Under the pieces are notes generated by a model. That model ran no database searches. It saw nothing but the letters and a program-made list of their open reading frames with translations, and had not been told where the DNA came from. A DNA stretch of 15,013 nt from positions 1-15,013 of the forward strand of contig JASAOO010002958.1 in the NCBI GenBank assembly GCA_030849075.1, given 5' to 3'. The position numbers and the translations under genes are program-made. Shown here piece by piece: positions 1 to 6,531 of this stretch. Each line of letters starts with the position of its first letter. Position 1 is the first letter of the stretch. This DNA comes from Zelonia costaricensis (taxonomy: Eukaryota; Euglenozoa; Kinetoplastea; Trypanosomatida; Trypanosomatidae).

Positions 1-39
1 TGTGTGTGTGGGTGGGTGGGTGGGAGTGGGAGTGGGTGT
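1..39 (+). repeat. (TG)n followed by GGGT repeat, G-quadruplex-capable
   Basis: Positions 1-10 are TG dinucleotides. They lead into six GGG tracts at 10-12, 14-16, 18-20, 22-24, 28-30 and 34-36, separated by loops of 1, 1, 1, 3 and 3 bases. That spacing meets the usual G3+N1-7 quadruplex rule on the + strand, which is also the inferred RNA strand. The window begins inside the tract, so its full length is unknown. Confidence 0.8.
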
Positions 40-285
40 TTGATGGCCTGTGTGCGCGCACGTGCTCGTCGCTCTTGTCCCTCCTCTTCTCGCCTCCCCT
101 TTTCATGCAAGAAAAACAGAGGCGATGAGAGATGCGAGAAGCTGCACAAGGCGGCAAACAGCGACATCGACAAGACGAGCAGGCTCTGGTGTGTATGGGT
201 GCGCAGCAGATGCGTCATACGCGCGTCTGTCCTCTTCTCCCCGCCCCCATACACACTCTGTGCTCGGCTGGAACCGGTCATCAAA

Positions 286-309
286 ACACACACACACACA
301 CACACACAC
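286..309 (+). repeat. (AC)12 microsatellite
   Basis: An uninterrupted alternating A/C run of 24 bases, followed by degenerate cgcacgcaca. It lies upstream of the TG tracts at 504-527 and 773-800, to which it is complementary if all are in one transcript. Confidence 0.9.
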
Positions 310-503
310 GCACGCACAGACAGAGCGACACGCAAAGGTGTCCTCCGCACCTTCGTCTACGTCTCCGTCTCCGCGCTTCTCGGTTTGCGTTTCGGTCTAA
401 CGCTGACACAATGGCCTTTTTTCCTTCGTCTGTACATGGTCAACGAGGTGCGAGGAACGGGAAGAGGGGGGGGGCTGGAAAAACGGGGCTGAAGGTCTCC
501 GTC

Positions 504-527
504 TGTGTGTGTGTGGGTGTGTGTGTG
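504..527 (+). repeat. (TG)n microsatellite, one interruption
   Basis: TG repeats with a single extra GG near 514-517. The run is complementary to the CA tract at 286-309. Confidence 0.85.
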
Positions 528-772
528 GAGGGCTACCGCAGCTCCCATACAACGTGCATCACTTCCTTCCTGGTATCTGCGGCCCGCAGTAGAACCGCCA
601 CCATCAACCGGACTCACGTTCGCCCCCCCCCCCTCCACCCCCTTCCCCGGACCCTCGCCCGACGCCCCCTCTTGCCCCTCCCCCCTTTTCACCTTCCTCG
701 CCGCCACCGTTCTCCTTCTCTCTCCCTCTTCCTGTGCAACCGGTGTCCTGTGCGGTACCATGTAAGTGTATC

Positions 773-800
773 TGTGTGTGTGTGTGTGTGTGTGCGTGTG
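773..800 (+). repeat. (TG)n microsatellite
   Basis: Fourteen TG units with one T-to-C change at 795. A degenerate TG-rich zone (tgtgtatctgtgtata and similar) continues through about 855-920 and looks like decayed repeat of the same type. Confidence 0.85.
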
Positions 801-1644
801 TCTGCACGTGTCTTGGCGACTGCGTGTCGTGCTCTGAGCGTGCACGTTTGCAGACTCGTTTGTGTGTATCTGTGTATACATGTGCGTGTCTTCGTATGTT
901 TCTGTGTGTGTTCGAGTGTATTTGAGCCGAAGAGGAATAGTGGGAGCGGGAAGTGGAGCATCGGTGGTGTGTGTTGGGGGGAAGGTCGGTACGCGCTCAC
1001 GTGGTGGTGTGCCGGAGCAGCCATACGCGTGGCGACCACCTCCTCCCCTCGTACCCCCTCCCACTCTCACCCCCACCCCTCATCCACTCCAGTCCCCCCC
1101 CCCTGTCCCTATTCGATCGCGCGTATGTTTGTGAAGTGCACCGTGTGCTGCACGTGAAGCTGAAACCTTCCGTTAACAAGAATAAAAGAAGAGGCAAATC
1201 ATCACTACGGAGGCGTCAAGCAAACGGGTGTTGCCGCGGCAGCCGCCCCCTCCGTGACGTGCGGGCCCCCCCCCCCTTCCATCCCCATGCTGGCTCTTTC
1301 TCGTTCGCATCGGCGGAGAGGGTTTGAAGAAGGGCAGCGCCATTGTGCAGGCACACGACGCCGCCGCCTGCGTCGCAGCCGTATGGTGAGTCGCTCTGTC
1401 CCCCTTCCCGGCCACTCTGCTCGCATCTCGATAGAAGACGCAACAAGCCTCAGCGGGCGATGCGAAGCGCGGGGCTGTGCTTTGCGGGTGCCACTGCCTT
1501 GTCCGTGTCCGCCCCCTCCCTCCCTCCGCCCCCTCCGAGGGTGCGACCTCGGTGCAGGCCCCACCAGCTCACTGCACCTTTCCGCTCTCCCTCCCTCCGC
1601 CGCCCGTCCCCCAACCCGTTGTCGTGCATGTGTTGCCTCGCCAG

Positions 1645-1738
1645 CTCGTTCCCGCCGACCCTTTTGTTCAGATACCGTGTGCGCACACACACGCTTACAC
1701 ACGTACGAACGTACATTCAACCACACACGCAGGCGCAG
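1645..1738 (+). promoter_or_regulatory. Candidate spliced-leader acceptor for gene 1
   Basis: A C/T-rich stretch (about 1500-1670, broken by a few purines) ends in cttttgttcag, with AG at 1670-1671. Further AGs occur at 1731-1732 and 1737-1738. Trypanosomatid mRNAs receive the spliced leader at an AG downstream of a pyrimidine tract. Any of these three would give a 5' UTR of about 15-85 bases before the ATG at 1755. No ATG lies between 1671 and 1755, which fits 1755 being the first start codon in the mRNA. The exact site is inferred. Confidence 0.45.
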
Positions 1739-1754
1739 CTCATTGTTGTCTTCC

Positions 1755-3116
1755 ATGTTGCAAGGTGCGGTCGCCGTGGCCGCGGCCGCCACCCCACCCC
1801 CGCCGCCGCCGCCAGAGGAGCCGCTGTCGTACCCCATCACCTTCTTGAAGCTCGCGGACGAGGCGTCGCTGCCGCTGCACCTGCAGCAGGTCTCCCTCTT
1901 CACCGCCCCCGCGTGGCTCCTCCCCATCTACGCCCATGCTGATTGGGCCGAGGCGTACACCTCCCCGCACCGCAACCCAAGCAGCAGCAGCAGCAGGAGC
2001 GCCCCTGCAGCAACCACGACATCGACCGCAGCAGCAGCGCAGACGCCCATCGACGTGCTCGATGCGCAGGACTGCCTACAGCGGCTGGAGAAGTTCTTCG
2101 TGGAGGGGCAGAAGATACTGCCACAGCACAAGGAGCTGTTCTACTTCGCGGAGTCGCTGACGCTGCCAACCCCCAAGGGCCCCAAGGTGATCACGCGGTC
2201 CAAGGTGGAAGGGGACTACCGAGCCGTGCACCAAGCATCGCACGCCCCCTCCACGGCCGGCGCGGCGGGTGCGACGACCAAGTCCACCGTGACGAACAGC
2301 ACGGCGTACTTCTCGCTGCTGCCGGGGCACAACCAGTTTCTGCTCTACTACGAGCCGGCGGAGAAGCTGCGCTACTTTGACTACCTCGAGCTGGACAAGC
2401 TGCGCTTCCTGTGGGTTGCCGTGAAGGAGCTGCTGGATGAACACAAGGTGCTCAACCTCCACGACGGCAGCGTCACGGCGTTCGCCAAGCGCGACCTCAA
2501 GAAGAACAACGCCGCATCGCCCTTCTGCCTCTCCGCCGCGGCGGAGTCGACGAAGCGGAACACCAACGAAGGCGGCAGCGGGGGCGCGCCTGCACACAAC
2601 GGGAACGCAGCGAGCAGCGCTGGTGGCAGTGGGGCGAGTGCGAATGCGAAGGGCGCTGCGGTGGTTGGCCGTGGTGGAGGCAATGCACGGTTGCACCAGG
2701 GCACGAGCGGCAACGTGATCACGGGGCCCAACAAGGAGGTGCTGGCGGAGAAGCGGCGCATGCAGGAGATGCGGTTTCTGCGGGAGAAGCTGGAGCAGGA
2801 GTGCCAAACGCGGTGGCCCTACACCCCAGTGGCGAAGAGCTGCATCTTCAGCGTGGAGGAGAAGGCCGAGGTAGACCTGCCGGCGGACGCCCTCGCCCAG
2901 CTCGGCCTCGTTGGGGCCCACAACTTGACGAATAGCAAGACCGGGGCGAAGCGGCGCGGGCCCCGCTACTTCCTCGCCTCGGTGGAGCTGCCACTGCTGA
3001 ACAAGAAGGGCGGGTCCGCAAAGTTCAAGGCACCGCAGTGGTTTGACAACCGGCGCGATGCCGAGAGCGCCGCGGCGGAGGCAACACTGCTCGCTCTGCA
3101 TAACCTGAAGCTGTGA
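1755..3116 (+). CDS. Hypothetical protein with C-terminal dsRNA-binding-like domain
   Basis: This encodes a 453-residue protein that I cannot name. The frame stays open upstream past 1254, and in-frame ATGs exist at 1287 and 1383. I chose 1755 because the upstream translation is only Pro/Arg/Ser from C-rich leader DNA, and 1755 is the first ATG after the likely acceptor AGs. Residues 5-23 are Ala-rich and then Pro7. Residues 25-68 look folded. Residues 70-98 are Ser/Ala/Thr low complexity, including an AGC repeat at 1980-1996. Residues 99-252 are folded, with an aromatic-rich core around 182-220 (GHNQFLLYYEP, LRYFDYLELDKL). Residues 255-324 form a Gly/Ala/Ser linker, and 325-352 a charged helix that may be a coiled coil. 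The C-terminus has GPRYFLASVELP (402-413), a basic/aromatic stretch, and DAESAAAEATLLAL (435-448). This resembles the beta strands and final AA..AL helix of a double-stranded-RNA-binding domain. No signal peptide or membrane segment is evident. The RNA-binding role is inferred. Confidence 0.85.
   Translation: MLQGAVAVAAAATPPPPPPPEEPLSYPITFLKLADEASLPLHLQQVSLFTAPAWLLPIYAHADWAEAYTSPHRNPSSSSSRSAPAATTTSTAAAAQTPIDVLDAQDCLQRLEKFFVEGQKILPQHKELFYFAESLTLPTPKGPKVITRSKVEGDYRAVHQASHAPSTAGAAGATTKSTVTNSTAYFSLLPGHNQFLLYYEPAEKLRYFDYLELDKLRFLWVAVKELLDEHKVLNLHDGSVTAFAKRDLKKNNAASPFCLSAAAESTKRNTNEGGSGGAPAHNGNAASSAGGSGASANAKGAAVVGRGGGNARLHQGTSGNVITGPNKEVLAEKRRMQEMRFLREKLEQECQTRWPYTPVAKSCIFSVEEKAEVDLPADALAQLGLVGAHNLTNSKTGAKRRGPRYFLASVELPLLNKKGGSAKFKAPQWFDNRRDAESAAAEATLLALHNLKL
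2958..3113 (+). other. dsRBD-like C-terminal segment of gene 1
   Basis: Codons 402-453. Known dsRBDs run alpha-beta-beta-beta-alpha. They have a G-P before the first strand, a hydrophobic F..V.V strand, a G/F-containing turn, basic residues, and a helix with an A..xAA..AL pattern. Here GPRYFLASVELP, then LLNKKGGSAKF, then NRRDAESAAAEATLLALHNL follow that order. The usual GxG-SKKxAK signature is replaced by FDNRRDAES, so two of the usual lysines are Arg or Asp. The match is by eye only. Relatives with weak RNA affinity or a protein-binding role are possible. Confidence 0.45.
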
Positions 3117-3142
3117 AGGTGTACTGGCGCTTCTCGTGGCAC

Positions 3143-3175
3143 GGGAGGGGGGAGGGGGGAGGTGAGGGGGCAGGG
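3143..3175 (+). repeat. G-rich, quadruplex-capable tract after gene 1 stop
   Basis: G tracts lie at 3143-3145 (3), 3147-3152 (6), 3154-3159 (6), 3166-3170 (5) and 3173-3175 (3), separated by A, A, AGGTGA and CA. The tract begins 27 bases after the stop codon, on the coding strand, so it would be present in the mRNA 3' UTR. Quadruplex formation is predicted from the motif and has not been shown. Confidence 0.7.
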
Positions 3176-3360
3176 CGGGATGGAGCTCGTCCGGCTGGAG
3201 AGGGCAGAAGCGGGCAGGTGCAGCAGTGGTGTCATGCCGGACGCGCTGCTGCATGCAGTTGCAGAGAGATGCCGAGTGCACAGTGGAGAACCGACTCACC
3301 GTCGCACGCGTTGTCGCACCGCCCCACATTTTCACAGTACCGGTCTATTCAACTCGTGCG

Positions 3361-3435
3361 TGTGTGTGTGTGTGTCTGCTTGCCTGCCACTTCGTCACTC
3401 ACCCCTCCTGGCTCCACACACACACACACACACAC
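3361..3435 (+). repeat. Facing (TG)7 and (CA)10 tracts, potential RNA stem
   Basis: TG repeats at 3361-3375 face CA repeats at 3415-3435, separated by about 39 bases. In RNA, UG repeats pair perfectly with CA repeats in antiparallel orientation, giving up to about 15 base pairs with a 39-base loop and many possible registers. The tracts lie 245-320 bases after the gene 1 stop. Confidence 0.75.
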
Positions 3436-3794
3436 GCCCTCCCCTCCCCCTCACCTGTGCTCTTCCTGCCGCCTCCTCCCTCAACGGTGGGCGTCCGCTC
3501 TGAATGTGTGCCGCGTGGCGTCTCGTACGACTTCCAATTATTTTTGTGACCGACGCCCTCGCAGATCGCGTACATGGCGCCATCGAAGAAAAACCCAGAA
3601 CAAAGCAAGTACGCAGAAACCAGTGATACGCAAGCAGCTTTTAACTCTCTTACTGTGGCGTATTCCCTACAATGCTGATGCCGACCACCACAGCGCCGGT
3701 GCAGGAGAAAGGAGGAGGAGGTGGGGGGTGGGGAGCGGACCACCTGACCCGTACGCATGAGGAGGCGTACAGGAAGAAGGGCGCTGCGAGACTC

Positions 3795-3823
3795 GCGGGA
3801 GACGCCCCGCTTTTTTTTTTTTT
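3795..3823 (+). repeat. GC hairpin followed by T13
   Basis: gcggg (3795-3799) and cccgc (3806-3810) form a 5-bp GC stem around a 6-base loop, followed directly by 13 T (3811-3823). It has the shape of a rho-independent terminator, but such signals are not used by trypanosomatid Pol II. The T-run could instead act as a Pol III terminator or as part of a splice-acceptor pyrimidine tract. The next AG is at 3837-3838, between two runs of seven G (3829-3835, 3840-3846). Confidence 0.5.
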
Positions 3824-4300
3824 CGTTTGGGGGGGAAGTGGGGGGGTTGTAGGCCGGTGTCGTCTTGTTCGACCCACCTGCGCACCTCCCACACACACAC
3901 GCACGCACCCACAGATTCGCTTTCCGTGCAGCGCATCAATCCCCCCCACCCACCCACCCCCTACCCCGTCCCTCCCTCCTCTAACGGAATGCGTTCACCT
4001 TCTCCATCCCCTCCCCCTCCGCATCCCCCTTTGCTTCCCTCACGCCCCCTCTCTCCACCTCACGTCGACTGCGCTGCCCACCCACGTGGACAGTACCTGT
4101 CCCTGTAGAAGTAGTAATCCCCTTCTCGCAACGCTCGCACGCACACGCCGCGATCGTGCGCCTGTCCCTCCGTCTTCCTTTCTCCTTCATCCCGCTCTCC
4201 ACTGTGTCTCTCGCTTCTCCACGCCATCTTCCTGGCTTTCTGCCTCCCTTCACGCACCGTGCACTCTAGATTAGGAAACAACTTGTCCCTACACTCTTGC

Positions 4301-4343
4301 GCACGCCACGGGCACGCACGCCACGGCCGCCCCCCCCCCCCCC
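4301..4343 (+). repeat. 11-bp direct repeat followed by C14
   Basis: gcacgccacgg occurs at 4301-4311 and again at 4316-4326. It is followed by 14 consecutive C at 4330-4343. The block looks like replication-slippage sequence. Confidence 0.75.
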
Positions 4344-4581
4344 GCGTTGTGTTGGTGCGTTATTCTCTTCGAGCTTCCCTCCATCCTAAGTCTCCCGCCT
4401 CCACCCACCCCTCCCAAAGAAAGAGAGTCCCCCCTCCTCCATCTCCAGCACCTTCTCAATCAACGCAAGCGCTTCCCCACGTCTGCGCCCCCCCCCCGCG
4501 CTCTACGTTTTTGCTTCCCTCCGTGCTCTTCGCCTTCTCGTGTGCCCTCGTGAATCCGCGACAGCTAGCGTCGTGCGTGAT

Positions 4582-4601
4582 TGTGTGTGTGTGTGTGTGT
4601 G
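4582..4601 (+). repeat. (TG)10 microsatellite
   Basis: Ten uninterrupted TG units, continuing as cgtgttt. Confidence 0.85.
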
Positions 4602-5012
4602 CGTGTTTGACGAGCCTCCTGAACCTGCGCCTCTGCCCCCCCCCCCCGCGCCCCCGTCCATCTCCCCGCCGTCTCGCACTTCTCACCAGTCCCCGTCTCC
4701 ACACAGTTGGGTCGCGTTTCGTGCTTTGTTTCGCCTCCGCCCCCCCCCCACCGCTGCGCTCATTCGGATTCCCCGGCCCTTCTCTTTTCCTTTGTGTTGC
4801 TCCCGAAGGCGCAGACTGCCGCAGTCGTTGCCGCTTCGACCTCTTCCGTGCGTGTGTTTTTCGCCCTCTCCTCTCCACCAGGGTTGCCGGTCCACCTCCT
4901 CCCACTCCTTTCGGTCCCTTCTGCCGTGATCCCCACCACCCCCCCCTTCTCCTTCGCTTGCAGGAGGCAGCGGGGCCGCGCTGTGCCTCACTCGCGGGAT
5001 CGCGTGACTGTC

Positions 5013-5050
5013 TGTGTGTGTGTAGGTCGGTGTGTGTGTGTGTGTGTGTG
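5013..5050 (+). repeat. Two (TG)n tracts
   Basis: Runs at 5013-5023 and 5031-5050 are separated by aggtcgg. Both are complementary to the CA tracts at 5215-5227 and 5269-5280. Confidence 0.85.
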
Positions 5051-5200
5051 AGTCCTGGTTGTGTTCGACACAAACGCTTGCCTTGTTTCCCGTCTCCTGC
5101 TTCTCCCGCTTCTCCTCCTCCTGCTGCCTTATTATCTTTCCATCGCCCCCCTCCCCTCCTCAAAACTCACTCCCACGCCGGTTCCGTCACACGCTCCACG

Positions 5201-5280
5201 TCAACACAACACAACACACACACACACGCGCACAAACGCAAAGCACCACAACAACAACAAACACACAACACACACACACA
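5201..5280 (+). repeat. CA-rich block
   Basis: The block contains AACAC repeats (5203-5214), a CA run at 5215-5227, ACA/ACC triplets at about 5241-5260, and a CA run at 5269-5280. The + strand is almost free of T and G here, in contrast to the flanking C/T-rich DNA. Confidence 0.8.
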
Positions 5281-5373
5281 AAAGAGTAGGCACGGTGCAT
5301 TCATCTCTACACCTGCGCCATCCCCCCTTCTCTCTTCTTCCCTTGCGCGCACGTCGGGGAAGGAGCAAAGCAA

Positions 5374-5548
5374 AAACAAAAGGAAAGAAACAAACGAGGA
5401 AGCGACAGGGAAGAGGGAAGAAGGCGCGTGTGTCGTGTGTCGTGTGTCGTGTTTAGTGTCTCTTCCATTTTTTTTCGCACGTTTGACTGGTTTGATTGTG
5501 TGTCCTGTTTCGTTTTCTCCTGTTTCTCCTCTTTCTTTCCTTCTGTTT
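5374..5548 (+). repeat. Imperfect inverted repeat (purine arm and pyrimidine arm)
   Basis: aaacaaaaggaaagaaa at 5374-5390 is complementary at 16 of 17 positions to tttctttccttctgttt at 5532-5548, with a 141-base loop. The arms are low complexity, so chance pairing is plausible. Confidence 0.45.
5427..5454 (+). repeat. Tandem heptamer CGTGTGT, about four copies
   Basis: Three exact CGTGTGT units at 5427-5433, 5434-5440 and 5441-5447, then cgtgttt at 5448-5454. Confidence 0.85.
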
Positions 5549-6091
5549 GTCTCGTTCCTCCTTCTCGTTCTTCGCGAGTGCGAAGCTCTTCGCTTGCTGG
5601 TGCTGACGTTTGAGTTGTCGTTGGTGTCTGTGTGGATCTGGGTGTGCCTCTGCGTGCAGTCGGATCGCTCCGCTCCTCTGCCACTCCACCCCCGCGTCTA
5701 CGGGTAAGGGGGGGACGCGCACAACTGGCAGGGCCCGAACCGATTGCTCGTGGCACAGTCCTCATCGTCGTCGTCGCACTGTCGTTCGTCCTCGTGGACG
5801 TGCCGCGGCTGCTCTTCTCGGCGTGTTCGACCCCCTTCCAGGCTGCTCGTTTAACCTCTGTCGGCTTTTTGTTTGTTTTCTTTCGCGTACTGGTGTGCAA
5901 AGGGGGGGTGGCGTCCTGCACTGTGCCCCGCCCTCCTCCTCCGTCTGCGCTGCTCACTTCACTTGTGTTTCTCATTGCTCCCTTGGCCGACTCCCCCCTC
6001 TCTCCACCTTTCCATCGCCTCACAACCCCCATCCGCTTGTCCTGTTGGCTCTAGCTGTGTCCGTGTAGTTGCGTCTCTCTCTCTCTTCCTC

Positions 6092-6114
6092 TGTGTGTTT
6101 GTGTTTGTGTTTGT
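6092..6114 (+). repeat. (GTGTTT)n short tandem repeat
   Basis: About three GTGTTT units after a (CT)n run at 6074-6085. A similar TG/TTTG block recurs at 10235-10268. Confidence 0.7.
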
Positions 6115-6268
6115 AAGCCTCCCGCTGAGGCCAAGCCCTTTGCTTCCTCCGCTCCGCCTCCCTTGGGTGCGTTGACGTGCGCGCGCCCACTAGCCTCTTC
6201 CCCCCCCCCCTTTCTCCGTATTCATTATTGCAGCACCACCACCCCTCCCCCATCCACCACCACCTCCT

Positions 6269-6269
6269 N
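6269..6269. other. Ambiguous base (n)
   Basis: An unresolved base in a C/T-rich stretch. It does not touch a coding region. Confidence 0.99.
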
Positions 6270-6347
6270 ACCCCCGTCCCTCGGTTCCTTCTCCTTCCTC
6301 CACCACTGAGCATCCCATCCCCTCGCCCGCCTTCTATCTTATTGGCG

Positions 6348-6401
6348 CTTTCCTTTTTTTTCCTTTTTTCCCTCTGCAACGCGCGTCCGCTGCTCGTCCA
6401 G
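6348..6401 (+). promoter_or_regulatory. Polypyrimidine tract and candidate spliced-leader acceptor for gene 2
   Basis: Positions 6348-6375 are almost pure pyrimidine, with T8 and T6 runs. The first AG downstream is at 6400-6401 (ctcgtccag). A spliced leader added there gives a 5' UTR of 130 bases with no ATG before 6532. The layout is a textbook trypanosomatid acceptor. Later AGs (6429-6430, 6450-6451, 6521-6522) are alternatives. Confidence 0.6.
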
Positions 6402-6531
6402 TGCACGCCCGCCCTTGTGCTATCGCACAGCAATCAACTTCGCGGTGTCAGGTTGGCTGACGCCGGGACAGAAGACACACACCCCACACCGTCCACTCCC
6501 CTCGCCCGACGCGCGCACGCAGCCGCACGCC

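Larger units (their letters stand above)
40..1660. other. Upstream spacer without a convincing gene
   Basis: I see no gene here. Open frames exist on both strands, but their products are runs of Thr-His, Cys-Val, Arg-Gly or Pro-Ser that come from TG/CA, G-rich and C-rich tracts. A 10-base perfect palindrome, gtgcgcgcac, lies at 52-61. Positions 100-200 are mixed sequence, and a run of nine G lies at 466-474. From about 620 to 740 and again from about 1040 to 1110 the + strand is C/T-rich, with 11 consecutive C at 623-633. A small A-rich patch lies near 1175-1205. The region probably holds the 3' UTR of an upstream gene plus the spacer before gene 1, but the boundary cannot be placed. Confidence 0.6.
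3117..6347 (+). other. Intergenic region: gene 1 3' UTR and spacer
   Basis: About 3.2 kb with no convincing gene on either strand. The frames that stay open, including one of about 480 codons at 4259-5707 and several antisense ones, translate to low-complexity Ser/Pro/Arg/Leu or Thr-His strings. The first ~650 bases after the stop are more mixed and partly A-rich (about 3585-3680). From about 3860 onward the + strand is strongly C/T-rich, as in trypanosomatid spacers. A purine-rich island at about 5355-5424 is the main exception. The polyadenylation point of gene 1 cannot be placed. In these organisms it is set by the distance to the next used acceptor tract. Confidence 0.65.

Noticed and set aside
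2076..3335. A 419-codon antisense open frame over gene 1
   Set aside because: It is the opposite-strand shadow of GC-rich coding sequence. The sense frame has folded-protein character and the expected G/C third-position bias.
4259..5707. A 482-codon open frame on the + strand
   Set aside because: The translation is Ser/Pro/Arg/Leu low complexity plus Cys-Val and Thr-His runs read from TG, CA and C tracts. There is no domain-like segment, and it lies in a C/T-rich spacer where stops are rare by composition.
5825..5835. gttcgaccccc, resembling a tRNA B box
   Set aside because: No A box at the right spacing upstream and no cloverleaf can be drawn.
5307..6032. A 241-codon minus-strand frame in the spacer
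   Set aside because: A Lys/Arg/Glu/Thr-rich product simply reads the complement of C/T-rich DNA. Strand asymmetry indicates + transcription.
6415..6531. N-terminal extension of gene 2 by 39 codons
   Set aside because: The frame opens at TTG, not ATG. The first ATG after the predicted acceptor is 6532, which has a good context.
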